A DNA stretch of 21,193 nucleotides, from assembly GCA_964540795.1 (NCBI GenBank), contig CAZINX010000027.1:1-21193 (forward strand), read 5' to 3'. A model generated the notes under the pieces. The model did no database searches and was not told the DNA's origin. It saw only the letters and a list, made by a program, of their open reading frames with translations. Source of the stretch: Dichotomicrobium sp964540795. Lineage in GTDB: Bacteria; Pseudomonadota; Alphaproteobacteria; Rhizobiales; Rhodomicrobiaceae. The position numbers and the translations under genes were made by a program. Below are positions 6,456-13,967 of the stretch, piece after piece (position 1 is the stretch's first letter; the number at the start of each line of letters is the position of its first letter).

Positions 6456-8489
6456 ATGCGGGGCACATCCTACGAAGGCACGAAACCGGCGGGCGGCGAT
6501 GACGCGGGCAGTGGCCCGGGCGAGCGCCGCGTCGCGCTCGTCATCGGCAATGGCGAATACGACAACACGCGCCCGCTGGCCAACCCCGCGAACGACGCAG
6601 CCGCCATCGCCGCTGCGCTGGAGCGGCACCACTTCACCGTCATCGGCGGCCCGCGCGACGGGCTGAACCTCAGCTACGGCGCACTGTTCGAGCGCATCCG
6701 CGACTTCGGGCGGCGCCTGCGCGATGCCGATACCGCGCTGTTCTTCTATGCCGGCCACGGCCTGCAGGTCGCCGGGCAGAATTATCTGGTGCCGGTCGAT
6801 GCCGCCTGCACGCATGAGCAGGACGTCCACGAGGAACTGATCGACGTCACCGAGGTGCTCAAGCGGATGGAGCAGCCCGATCGCACCAGCCTGGTGTTCC
6901 TCGATGCCTGCCGGGACAACCCGCTGGCGCAAAATCTGGCCAACGCGATGGGCTTTGGCAGCGGGCGCGATGCCGGGATCGGTCCTGGGCTGGCGGAGCA
7001 GAAGACGCGCGAAGGCACGCTGATCGCGTTTGCCACCCAGCCGGGCAACATCGCCTATGACGGCGAGGGGCAGAACAGCTATTTCACGCAGGCGATCCTT
7101 GAGCAGATCGAGGCTGCGCCACAGCGCGATGTCGAGCTTTTGATGCGCGACGTGCGCGTGCGCGTGCGCGCTTTGACCGAGGCGAAGGAGCGCGGGCCGC
7201 AGATCCCGTGGCTGCACACCTCGCTGCTGGGGCCGTTCACCTTCGCGCCCTCGGTGGCGAAGCCCGCGCCGGAGACGCCAGCGCCCGGCCCGGTGCCGAG
7301 CGTCGGCTTCGCCGAGCGGGACTGGGCGCGGTTCGGGATCGCCGAGACCGAGGATGTCGCGGTGATTGAGGCGTATATCGCGCAATATGAGCGATCCGAG
7401 CCGCTCTGGGCGGTACGCGCGCGCCAGCGGCTTGCGGAGGTGCAGGCGCTGTTGAAAGCGCGCAAGGAGGAGGCGCGGCGCGAAGCGGAGCGCCGGGCGG
7501 CTGAGGAGCGCGAGCGGAAGCGGCAGGAAGAAGAGGCTCGGGCCAAGGCTGAAGCCGAGGCGCGGGAAAAAGAGCGACTTGACCGAGAGGCGCGTGAACG
7601 CGAAGCGTATGAGCGGGCGCGCCAGCCGGTCAGGATCATGGTCGGCAGGGGCGCGGATGACCGCGAGGTGTGGATCGCGCCCGGCACCGGCGAGAGCTTT
7701 CGTGATGCGGATTTCGCGCCAGAGATGGTTGTGGTGCCGGCGGGACGTTTCCTGATGGGTTCGCCGGAGAGCGAAGAGGGGCGCTCTGACGATGAAGGCC
7801 CGCAGCACGAGGTGACGGTCCCGCGGCCGTTTGCGGTGGGCAAATACCCGGTGACGTTCGATGAATGGGACGCCTTCGACAGGGCCGGTGGAATTGTTGA
7901 AACGAAGCAAACCTCCACAGGCCTGATCTTCAAGAAGACAGAGACGACGCGCGAAAAATATACGCCGGGTGACCGCGGCTGGGGTCGGGGCAAGCGGCCG
8001 GTCATCAACGTGTCGTGGGACGACGCGCAGGCCTACGCCAAGTGGCTATCGGAGAAAACGGGCAAGGCTTACCGGCTTCTGTCGGAAGCGGAATGGGAAT
8101 ATGCCGCGCGGGCGGGCACCCAAAGCCGCTACTGGTTCGGAGATGACGACAGCCGGCTCCGCGAGCACGCCTGGTATGCTGAGAATTCCGGCAGCAAGAC
8201 GCATCCGGTGGGCCGGAAGCCAGCGAATCCGTGGGGTCTTTATGACGTCCACGGGAATGTCTGGGAGTGGGTCGAGGACTGCTGGAACGCCAGCTATGCG
8301 GACAAGCCGGAGAGCTTGAAGGGCAGTGGGGGAGCCTGGACAACGGGAGATTGCGATAAGCGCGTTCTGCGCGGCGGTTCCTGGGTCAACTATCCTCAGG
8401 ACCTCCGCTCCGCGTACCGCGGCCGGGACATCCGGCTCGACCGGTTCAGCAGCCTCGGGTTCCGTTTGGCGAGGACGCTTACCCCTTGA
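6456..8489 (+). CDS. Caspase-like peptidase fused to a formylglycine-generating-enzyme-like (FGE/SUMF1) domain
   Basis: This is a 677-residue two-domain protein. Residues 24-263 are a caspase-fold (C14) peptidase: RRVALVIGNGEYDN, then the catalytic His in FFYAGHGLQ (His101) and the catalytic Cys in VFLDACRDNP (Cys152), both intact. After a Pro-rich linker and a helical segment, residues 330-390 are an Arg/Glu-rich coiled coil. Residues 420-675 are an FGE-sulfatase-type domain: PEMVVVPAGRFLMGS, INVSWDDAQAYAKWLS, RLLSEAEWEYAARAGTQ, GLYDVHGNVWEWVEDCW, RVLRGGSWVN and SLGFRLART. In such fusions the FGE-like fold often acts as a binding or sensor domain rather than an enzyme. The role here (stress or phage response) is inference. 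There is no signal peptide, so it is probably cytoplasmic. The ribosome binding site is weak. The DUF1353 gene follows on the same strand. Confidence 0.93.
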   Translation: MRGTSYEGTKPAGGDDAGSGPGERRVALVIGNGEYDNTRPLANPANDAAAIAAALERHHFTVIGGPRDGLNLSYGALFERIRDFGRRLRDADTALFFYAGHGLQVAGQNYLVPVDAACTHEQDVHEELIDVTEVLKRMEQPDRTSLVFLDACRDNPLAQNLANAMGFGSGRDAGIGPGLAEQKTREGTLIAFATQPGNIAYDGEGQNSYFTQAILEQIEAAPQRDVELLMRDVRVRVRALTEAKERGPQIPWLHTSLLGPFTFAPSVAKPAPETPAPGPVPSVGFAERDWARFGIAETEDVAVIEAYIAQYERSEPLWAVRARQRLAEVQALLKARKEEARREAERRAAEERERKRQEEEARAKAEAEAREKERLDREAREREAYERARQPVRIMVGRGADDREVWIAPGTGESFRDADFAPEMVVVPAGRFLMGSPESEEGRSDDEGPQHEVTVPRPFAVGKYPVTFDEWDAFDRAGGIVETKQTSTGLIFKKTETTREKYTPGDRGWGRGKRPVINVSWDDAQAYAKWLSEKTGKAYRLLSEAEWEYAARAGTQSRYWFGDDDSRLREHAWYAENSGSKTHPVGRKPANPWGLYDVHGNVWEWVEDCWNASYADKPESLKGSGGAWTTGDCDKRVLRGGSWVNYPQDLRSAYRGRDIRLDRFSSLGFRLARTLTP

Positions 8490-8492
8490 ATC

Positions 8493-8565
8493 CTTACATC
8501 CTTACCTCTTGAGTTGCACCACGCTTGCCCCACGCCGCAGCCCAGATGTCTCGCCGAAGGCGAGT
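8493..8565 (+). repeat. Caspase-FGE gene 3' flank, copy 1 of an inverted repeat
   Basis: This segment, starting 3 bp after the caspase stop, matches the reverse complement of 10241-10309 over about 70 bp with small gaps. The best-kept blocks are TACCTCTT and ATGTCTCGCCGAAGGCGA. It probably represents the shared 3' flank of a multi-copy gene family. Confidence 0.65.
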
Positions 8566-8578
8566 CGCAAATTTTTTT
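8550..8578 (+). terminator. Possible rho-independent terminator after the caspase gene
   Basis: CTCGCC (8550-8555) pairs with GGCGAG (8559-8564) across a GAA loop. A run of seven T (8572-8578) follows after 7 nt (TCGCAAA). The gap between stem and T-run makes it suboptimal, so partial read-through to the downstream gene is possible. Confidence 0.45.
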
Positions 8579-8613
8579 GAACCAGCCGCAATGCGCCTAT
8601 CGAGGACACGCCC

Positions 8614-9501
8614 ATGAACGAAACCGACCTCGCCCGCGCCGTCGCCGCCGATCTCGGCGATGATGTGCTCGCCGCCGTGGAAGAGCGCCCCTCGCCTGAA
8701 GCTACCCGCGCCTTCGGCATCGGCGAAGCGGTGGCGGTCGGCGGCTTCCTCATCGCCTGCGCGCAGCTGGTCGTCGACATCTGGCGCGCCCGCCAGGACC
8801 GCGCGCTGCTCGTCCTCAGCTTGAGTGAAAAGAACGAGACCGGCGAACTCGCCGATGTCGCGCCCCATCTCGACCCGGAAAAGCGGCTCGGCCTGATGGC
8901 CCGCGTGCTCAAGCGCTTCCTGCCCGATGATTTCGGCCTGCCCGCCAGCCACCCCGACCCGGCCAAGCGCAAATGGGTGCAGGACTATCTCGCCAGCCGC
9001 GGCGAGGCCGACAAGGCCGCCACCCGCGACTTCACCGGCGGCCCGCCGATCCTGATCCCGTTCGCCGCGCAGGACCTGTGGATCCTCGGCCATCCGATCG
9101 GCTGGATCCCCGATGAGGGCGACGGCCCCGGCGTGATCCGGGTCGACGTGCCGAGGGGCTTCGTCACCGACCTCGCCTCGGTGCCGCGCATCCTGTGGCC
9201 GGTGCTGGCGCATACCGGGCTTTATGGCAACGCGGCGATCTATCACGACTGGCTCTATGTCGATCAGCCCTGCACGCGCGAGGTGGCCGACCGCGTGTTC
9301 GACCGCGCCATGGTCGACATGGGCGTGGACGCGCCGACGCGGAAGATCATCTGGGCGGCGGTGCGCGTGTTCGGCGGCGATGGCTGGGCGCGGTGCCGGC
9401 AAGACAAGGCGGCGGGCGTGAGGTATGTGTTGAAGCGCTTCCCCGACGACCCGACCATCACCTGGGAGGAGTGGCGGCAGAAGCCGGATGTGTTCGCGTA
9501 A
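8614..9501 (+). CDS. DUF1353 protein with an N-terminal membrane-anchored helical region
   Basis: This is a 295-residue protein. Residues 1-30 are an acidic helical segment and 36-58 a likely membrane helix (AVAVGGFLIACAQLVVDIW). A charged helical linker runs to about 140. Residues 145-270 match DUF1353: VPRGFVTDLASVPR (180-192), then AAIYHDWLYV (208-216) and ADRVFDRAMVDMGV. DUF1353 is common in phage genomes; the conserved TDLASVPR and HDWLY blocks suggest a catalytic or metal-binding role, but I know of no settled activity. GAGGA lies 7 nt before the ATG. Position 125 bp after the caspase-FGE gene on the same strand suggests a joint function. The N-terminus resembles adaptor or effector-associated modules of conflict systems, which is inference. 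Confidence 0.82.
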   Translation: MNETDLARAVAADLGDDVLAAVEERPSPEATRAFGIGEAVAVGGFLIACAQLVVDIWRARQDRALLVLSLSEKNETGELADVAPHLDPEKRLGLMARVLKRFLPDDFGLPASHPDPAKRKWVQDYLASRGEADKAATRDFTGGPPILIPFAAQDLWILGHPIGWIPDEGDGPGVIRVDVPRGFVTDLASVPRILWPVLAHTGLYGNAAIYHDWLYVDQPCTREVADRVFDRAMVDMGVDAPTRKIIWAAVRVFGGDGWARCRQDKAAGVRYVLKRFPDDPTITWEEWRQKPDVFA

Positions 9502-9571
9502 CAATATCTGCGGGCGTGCGCCGCTTAGGTCAGCTGGCGCGCGTGGGCGACCTCACCGTCAAGCTCGCTGA

Positions 9572-9868
9572 TCATTCCTCGCTCCGCTCTCGCCAATGTC
9601 CTGGCTCCCGGTGCAGATGCGCGACCGCCAGCACCAGCGCCTCATCGCCTTGCACGCGGTAGATCACGCCATAGGGGAAGCGCTGGAGCCGGCAGCGCCG
9701 CGTGTTCTGGCTGAGCGCCTGCCAGGCGTCGGGAAACGCCGTGATCCGTCCCAGCGCCGACTCGACCTCGTCGAGCAGGCGCGCGCCGAGACCATCGAAC
9801 TGCTCATCGTAATAGGCGGCGGCTTCGGCGAGATCGGTTTCGGCGGCGCGGGAGAAGCGCAGCTTCAT
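9572..9868 (-). CDS. parE: ParE/RelE-family toxin
   Basis: This 98-residue protein has the ParE fold signature: MKLRFSRAAETDLAEAAAYY, then helical ARLLDEVESALGRI, FPDAW, and the C-terminal strands RRCRLQRFPYGVIYRV and ALVLAVAHLHREPGHW. Family toxins inhibit DNA gyrase or cleave mRNA; which applies here cannot be read from sequence. The ATG overlaps the antitoxin stop by 4 nt (ATGA), the usual translational coupling in type II modules. A broken second copy lies at 20694-20850. The full length and intact frame suggest it is functional. Confidence 0.9.
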   Translation of the reverse strand: MKLRFSRAAETDLAEAAAYYDEQFDGLGARLLDEVESALGRITAFPDAWQALSQNTRRCRLQRFPYGVIYRVQGDEALVLAVAHLHREPGHWRERSEE

Positions 9869-10092
9869 TTGCGGCGGGCGCGCAAGTCCGCCAGCACATC
9901 CGCGGCGTCGCGCGTCGGCATCTCCCCGCTCTCCACAGCGGCGAGCCGGCGTTCGGCCTCCTCAGCCCAGAGCGCGTCGATCCGCGGGTCGGGCGCGTCA
10001 AGGCTCGACAGCAGGTCGTCGATCAGGGCGGCGCGCTCGGATGCGGTGAGCTTTCGCGCCGCGGCGCTCAACTCCTTGAGGCGTTCATTCAA
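9865..10092 (-). CDS. Antitoxin of the 'putative addiction module component' family
   Basis: This 75-residue acidic helical protein carries LTASERAALIDDLLSSLD, then PDPRIDALWAEEAERRLAAV and GEMPTRDAADVLADLRARR. These are typical of TIGR02574-type antitoxins paired with ParE/RelE toxins. It is the first gene of the minus-strand pair and overlaps the toxin by 4 nt. Such antitoxins neutralise the toxin by direct binding and usually help repress the operon. GGAG lies about 12 nt before the ATG. Confidence 0.88.
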   Translation of the reverse strand: MNERLKELSAAARKLTASERAALIDDLLSSLDAPDPRIDALWAEEAERRLAAVESGEMPTRDAADVLADLRARRK

Positions 10093-10240
10093 GGTGCAGT
10101 CTCCATCATTTCCACGCAGAGGGTAGCACGGCGGCTTGCCGGGGGCCAGCAGGTCGCCAGACCGACCCGAGGTTCCGCGCAGACGCCTCAGGCGGCCTTC
10201 TGGTGCTCCGCGTCCGCCCTGGCCCAGCCGCGAAGGCCGC

Positions 10241-10309
10241 TTCGCCTTCGGCGAGACATTTGGGTTGCCGCGCGGAGCGGGCGGTGTGCCTTAAGAGGTA
10301 GGGGTTAAA
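10241..10309 (-). repeat. Inverted copy of the caspase-FGE 3' flank (copy 2)
   Basis: On the minus strand this reads TTAACCCCTACCTCTTAAGG and ends in ATGTCTCGCCGAAGGCGA, matching 8493-8565. The coding part of the corresponding FGE gene is missing: directly upstream on this strand is a transposase N-terminal fragment. The short hairpin TCGCC-GAA-GGCGA is kept but the T-run is lost. Further on, 10093-10240 shows no gene apart from a possible minus-strand tail ending ADAEHQKAA. Confidence 0.6.
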
Positions 10310-10312
10310 AGG

Positions 10313-10363
10313 TCAGAAGAAGGTAGCGCGGAAGGTCTCTCGATCCTTGGGATAATCGGCCAT
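10313..10363 (-). pseudogene. Possible N-terminal fragment of an IS1595-family transposase
   Basis: The minus strand from an ATG at 10363 reads MADYPKDRETFRATFF and then a stop at 10313. ISXO2-like transposases commonly start M.DYP....F...F before the zinc-binding region, so this looks like the first 16 residues cut off at the junction with the FGE-gene 3' flank. The match is short. Confidence 0.35.
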
Positions 10364-10463
10364 GGACACGGCCCGTTTGATCGATCCCGACACCGCTCGC
10401 CGAGACGGTTCAAAAAGGTCTGGAGAATGGTCGAGCGGAGTCGGGTTATGTGGGGAACGCGTT

Positions 10464-10594
10464 CTGCAGTTGGCCAATGGGCCACGGTGAACCCACTGCG
10501 GTGATCCAGTGTGGCCAGCGATTGCCCACTGCAGTGATCCAATTTGGCCCGCGATCACCCACTGCAGTGGTCCGGTGGGCGCTCGATGTTTTGG
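10464..10594. repeat. Four 33-bp imperfect tandem repeats containing CTGC[AG]G
   Basis: CTGCAG or CTGCGG occurs at 10464, 10496, 10529 and 10562, a period of 32-33 bp. Each is followed by GT, with GATCCA in the middle copies, and then a GGCC-containing segment. On the minus strand the units read like GGATCACTGCAGTGGG...TGGCC. A further CTGCAG is at 10622 off the period. Repeated terminal sites of this kind occur at ends of IS21-type elements, but no transposase gene is present, so this origin is a guess. Confidence 0.7.
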
Positions 10595-11763
10595 CAGGAC
10601 GCGAGGACCAGATCACATCTACTGCAGACACCGATCTGGCTTATGCGCTCACGCTGGTAGGCGGGAATGCTCCATTCGTCGAGCTGACCAAACTCCACGC
10701 TGATTGTCGTGGACGTCGAACCTCAGTTGTTGTGGGTGTTGAAGCGCTACCAGGCGGCCCGACCGGAGCCGTCAGCCAGTTCTCGCCACGCACTAAGCGA
10801 CGAGTTCCACAGGTAGTTAACGACAAAAAACCTCACCGATCTTCCAAAAAGGTGCGGTGTGGTTGCATGGGATCCACCGACCTGTCTCCCGACCGCTGCC
10901 ACGCCCCTGATTGGTGGTCCCTCAGAGCAATTACGTAGAGGCCTCTTGCTACTTAAATGCGGTGGAAGCCGGTAACCCTCGATTCCCATTCGACTCAAGA
11001 CCTTGCGACGTCTTCTGCAGCGAACCGGTCTTATTGGTTCTCGAGGCCAACAAGCGCAAAACACGTCAAGCGTTATAGTCATATTCAGAAATGCACTTGA
11101 CACGGCTATATAGCCACGTCTAGCGTGATTCGCACAGGCAGGATGGCGGAATGTCAATAGGCTTATTCCCTGCCTCGGAACGTATAAAACCGTCTGATGG
11201 CTCAATAAATCGAGATAAAGATGCGTTTTCGCGAACGCATTTATGAGACAAATGGATTTTTTGTGAGACATGTATCATAGTAATAGGAGAGAACATCGCG
11301 AATTATTTTTCGTATGCACTCAGCTTATCATGCTTTTGCAAAAAGATATTGTAGGATTTTCCAACTTGGGTGCTGGTTCTGTGAACCATATTCGGGGTTG
11401 TGGTTTTTCTCAGTCCAGCTTGTCAGAAAACACGTCTGATGTTAATCATGGCGAAAATATGTGCATAGCTGAAGCGATGGTCGCAGCACACAGAACTGCC
11501 AGTCTTCTGTGTTGCCCCCACGAAGGTGTGCCGTGAGACCAGCGGGTAAATGTGAAGAGTAGCGATGGGGCGTCGCACCGCAGGTGGTCTGATCCGCACT
11601 ATGGATCCGGTCATGTCGATCCAATGATCAAAATTAGGGCAGAGATAGAGTGGATGACTTATGCAGACACGTTTCCCTGCTGATGTTTCATTAATCCCTT
11701 GAGTAACCATGAGAAAACGCGGCAAATATTGCGTTGTTAGTCTAAATAAACCAGGTTAATAAC
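10595..11763. other. Long stretch without a convincing gene upstream of the fimbrial operon
   Basis: No frame here looks like a complete gene. A short plus-strand frame around 10695-10815 (VVDVEPQLLWVLKRYQAARP, ending at a TAG) may be a decayed gene tail. From about 11040 the sequence becomes AT-richer, like a regulatory region. At 11221-11240 an imperfect palindrome ATGCGTT...AACGCAT encloses TTCGCG. The fimbrial promoter should lie in the last few hundred bases, but I could not identify -35/-10 boxes with confidence. Confidence 0.5.
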
Positions 11764-12420
11764 ATGTCAAAGCACGTGAATCTGTCTGACAAGCGAAGCA
11801 TTGATCAATCGCTAAAACTCAGAAGAGCGGTTGATATTATCAGTGTGTTTTGCGTCTCTGTGATCCTGTTACTGAACGTGCCTGGTGCGCAAGCCAATCC
11901 CGATCAGGGGCAAAGCTTGAGTTTGGGGGGTGACGCTCCTCCGATGTGCGCGATTACTTCTCCGCCTACCAGCAGCAGCGCTTCGAACATGACTGTCAAC
12001 GAGGCTGATCTGGGACAGGGGCGCATCCTGATCGGCCAGTTGATCGATCCTGGTTCTGCGCTGTTGCAGCCTGCGTCTATAGAGCTCTCTTTTGACGTCA
12101 CCTGTAACGCCCCTCACCAAGTGGAAATCCGGTCTGCGAACGGCGCGCTTGAGCCCGAGACGCCGGTGACAACGCTGGCTGAAGGGTTTGCAACTGAAGT
12201 CCACTATTCGGCGGTCCTCACATGGAACGGCAGGGGTATTTCGATCACGGCGGATGGGAATGCAGCCACAGCTCAATCAGGTACTCTTGAAGATTTCGCA
12301 ATAACTGGGACAGCTGGGCTTCAATTACTGATCGATGATTCGCTCAATGATATGGCCAGGCCTCTGGCTGAGGGGCGGTATATCGACACATTGATCATTC
12401 AATTGAGCCCGCACTTTTGA
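11764..12420 (+). CDS. Fimbrial subunit-like secreted protein (first pilin)
   Basis: This 218-residue protein has a long basic N-terminus and a hydrophobic signal core (IISVFCVSVILLLNVPGAQA), with likely cleavage after residue 44. The mature part is small-residue and beta-strand rich, with exactly two cysteines (Cys62 and Cys114, in FDVTCNAPHQV), matching the disulphide of chaperone-usher pilins. The C-terminus GRYIDTLIIQLSPHF resembles the final alternating strand that a chaperone caps by donor-strand complementation. It is the first gene of the fimbrial operon, and the weak AGG ribosome site fits the start. The subunit type (major or minor) cannot be told. The resemblance is to sigma/alternative fimbriae rather than classical type 1 pili. 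Confidence 0.72.
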   Translation: MSKHVNLSDKRSIDQSLKLRRAVDIISVFCVSVILLLNVPGAQANPDQGQSLSLGGDAPPMCAITSPPTSSSASNMTVNEADLGQGRILIGQLIDPGSALLQPASIELSFDVTCNAPHQVEIRSANGALEPETPVTTLAEGFATEVHYSAVLTWNGRGISITADGNAATAQSGTLEDFAITGTAGLQLLIDDSLNDMARPLAEGRYIDTLIIQLSPHF

Positions 12421-12486
12421 GACCACGCTTTTATTCGTTGTCTGCACTACAGCAATCATGGGGCACTACTTAGGGAGATGGGAGAA

Positions 12487-13068
12487 ATGAAACTGAAATT
12501 GCTTGTCGCTGCGCTTGCCTGTGCGGGACTGTTCCCTGCGGAGGTGTACGCCGACCCGACCGCGTCGATGCAGCTCAGGATTGAAGGATTTGCCGAGAAG
12601 GTCTGTATTCTTCCCGAACCGAGACAGTCTCTGGCGACGAATGCATCGTTTAATGGGGGGCAATTGGTGGAGATCCAGCAGATGATTGATGAGTCTGATG
12701 CCACCCTGAATGCTTCCTCTATCCGCCTCGAGTTTCCAGCCGCTATGTGTAACTATCCAGCAAAAGTATCCGTGACGACAACAAATGGCGGGCTGATCCG
12801 CAATGGACAGGGGCAGGCGCAGCCAGTGTCAGGATCAGGTGGTCTTCTCGACAAGGTGGACTACCGGCTGACCGCACAGTGGGGCGATGTCGAGCTTCCG
12901 GCTCTTGCAACGGCAGGGGCGGCTCCCGGCGAGACTGTAAGCGTCGAAGCTGGCGGAGCCAATTTGGCAGACCTGATCATCGACATTGCGATCGATGAAC
13001 AGGACACGCCGGTTTTGACTGGCCAGTATATGGACGACATCGAGGTTACTCTCGGTCTCCAGCACTGA
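12487..13068 (+). CDS. Fimbrial subunit-like secreted protein (second pilin)
   Basis: I chose the ATG at 12487 (193 residues) because AGGGAG lies 9 nt upstream; an in-frame ATG at 12478 overlaps that site. The signal peptide MKLKLLVAALACAGLFPAEV ends at YA-DP (cleavage after about 22). The mature protein has two cysteines (Cys40 and Cys88) spaced as in the preceding subunit. Also shared are an S-x-R-L-E-F strand before the second Cys, a TTTNGGL turn after it, and a C-terminal strand GQYMDDIEVTLGLQH. The two subunits thus share layout though overall identity looks low. It lies 66 bp after the first subunit and should be exported, chaperoned and assembled with it. Confidence 0.75.
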   Translation: MKLKLLVAALACAGLFPAEVYADPTASMQLRIEGFAEKVCILPEPRQSLATNASFNGGQLVEIQQMIDESDATLNASSIRLEFPAAMCNYPAKVSVTTTNGGLIRNGQGQAQPVSGSGGLLDKVDYRLTAQWGDVELPALATAGAAPGETVSVEAGGANLADLIIDIAIDEQDTPVLTGQYMDDIEVTLGLQH

Positions 13069-13164
13069 GAGAGTCGCGCGCTGGGCGCAGGTGCTTTCTT
13101 CAATCTCTAACAGATATGGACGGAAGTCGTGCGGTATCCGCACGCTTTCCGGGTGGGGGAACTT

Positions 13165-13932
13165 ATGGTCACGGGTATCGGGCGTATAATCGCGAGTTGT
13201 GTTTTACTCTCCACAGTGATGGCCGATCATGACGCCTGGGCGATGAGCGTCACGCCCAACAATGTTGAGTTGAGAGATAGCGGACATGCCAGTTCGGCCG
13301 TATTGAAAATATTCAATCCGCACGACTATCCCTTGCCTGTTGAACTCGGTGTTCGGCGTATCTCGCTTAACGAGACCGGTGATCCCGACACACTGCCCAC
13401 GGGCAGTGACATTACTGTCTTTCCGCCCAGCGCCTTGATCCCGCCTGGGGCGACACAAACGGTGAATGTCGTTTGGAGCGGCAGCGAGCCGCTGCAGCAA
13501 AGCCGAACCTATTTTATTCATGTTAATCAGGTTCCGGTGAAAATGCCGGCTAATACCAATGGCATCCGTCTGGTCACGAACTTTCGCGTGATTGCGAATG
13601 TCGCCCCAAGCGACGCGATCCCTGAAATCTCCATCGAGAGCGTCGACTTCGTCCGCGCCGATCAACTGCCTACCGGTTTGAGACGCAGGCTGCCCCCAGC
13701 GCAAATAGTCGCTCTCGTGACTGTCCTGAACACAGGCAACCGCCACGCAAGCTTATCGGCCGGCGAACTGCAACTGAGGGCCGGTGGTTGGAGCCGAAGC
13801 TTCGGCCAAGATGAGTTGTTTGCGGCACTGGGCCTTGGACTTGTTCAGCCAGGCAAGCGTCGCCAATTCGCGATCCCAGTCGACAATCCGCCGGTCAGCG
13901 GGACCGTTGCGGCCAGCTATCTCCCGCGCTGA
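13165..13932 (+). CDS. Periplasmic fimbrial chaperone (PapD-like)
   Basis: The ATG at 13165 follows GTGGGGGA and gives a good signal peptide (IGRIIASCVLLSTVMADHDAWA); a GTG at 13129 is an alternative start. The mature protein starts MSVTPNNVELRDSG, the first strand of the N-terminal immunoglobulin-like domain. AVLKIFNPHDYPLPVELGVR, FPPSALIPPGATQTVNVVW and RTYFIHVNQVPVK follow, the usual core of pilus chaperones. A second domain closes with PGKRRQFAIPV. These proteins bind subunits in the periplasm, donate a strand to complete their fold and deliver them to the usher. It sits between the subunits and the usher, the canonical arrangement. Confidence 0.9.
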   Translation: MVTGIGRIIASCVLLSTVMADHDAWAMSVTPNNVELRDSGHASSAVLKIFNPHDYPLPVELGVRRISLNETGDPDTLPTGSDITVFPPSALIPPGATQTVNVVWSGSEPLQQSRTYFIHVNQVPVKMPANTNGIRLVTNFRVIANVAPSDAIPEISIESVDFVRADQLPTGLRRRLPPAQIVALVTVLNTGNRHASLSAGELQLRAGGWSRSFGQDELFAALGLGLVQPGKRRQFAIPVDNPPVSGTVAASYLPR

Positions 13933-13967
13933 ATTATGGATCATGGGGAGATTGGACCCGTTTTGCC

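Noticed and set aside
6438..7910. 490-codon open frame on the minus strand
   Set aside because: It lies wholly opposite the caspase-FGE gene, is Arg/His/Leu-rich and matches no family; it is a high-GC antisense shadow.
8494..9504. 336-codon open frame on the minus strand
   Set aside because: It is antisense to the DUF1353 gene, which has a clear motif set and ribosome site; the composition is shadow-like.
10464..10594. Possible CRISPR array
   Set aside because: The 33-bp period leaves no separate repeat and spacer; units are imperfect tandem copies and no cas gene is present.
10450..10938. 162-codon plus-strand frame containing PTAVIQ.G repeats
   Set aside because: The repeats come from the 33-bp DNA repeat; the frame has no ribosome site and the rest does not look like protein.
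10747..11271. 174-codon minus-strand frame
   Set aside because: Composition is irregular with no domain, start signal or conserved pattern, and it crosses an apparent regulatory region.
11423..11725. 100-codon minus-strand frame before the fimbrial operon
   Set aside because: There is no ribosome site and no recognisable family; it is more likely chance in a non-coding region.
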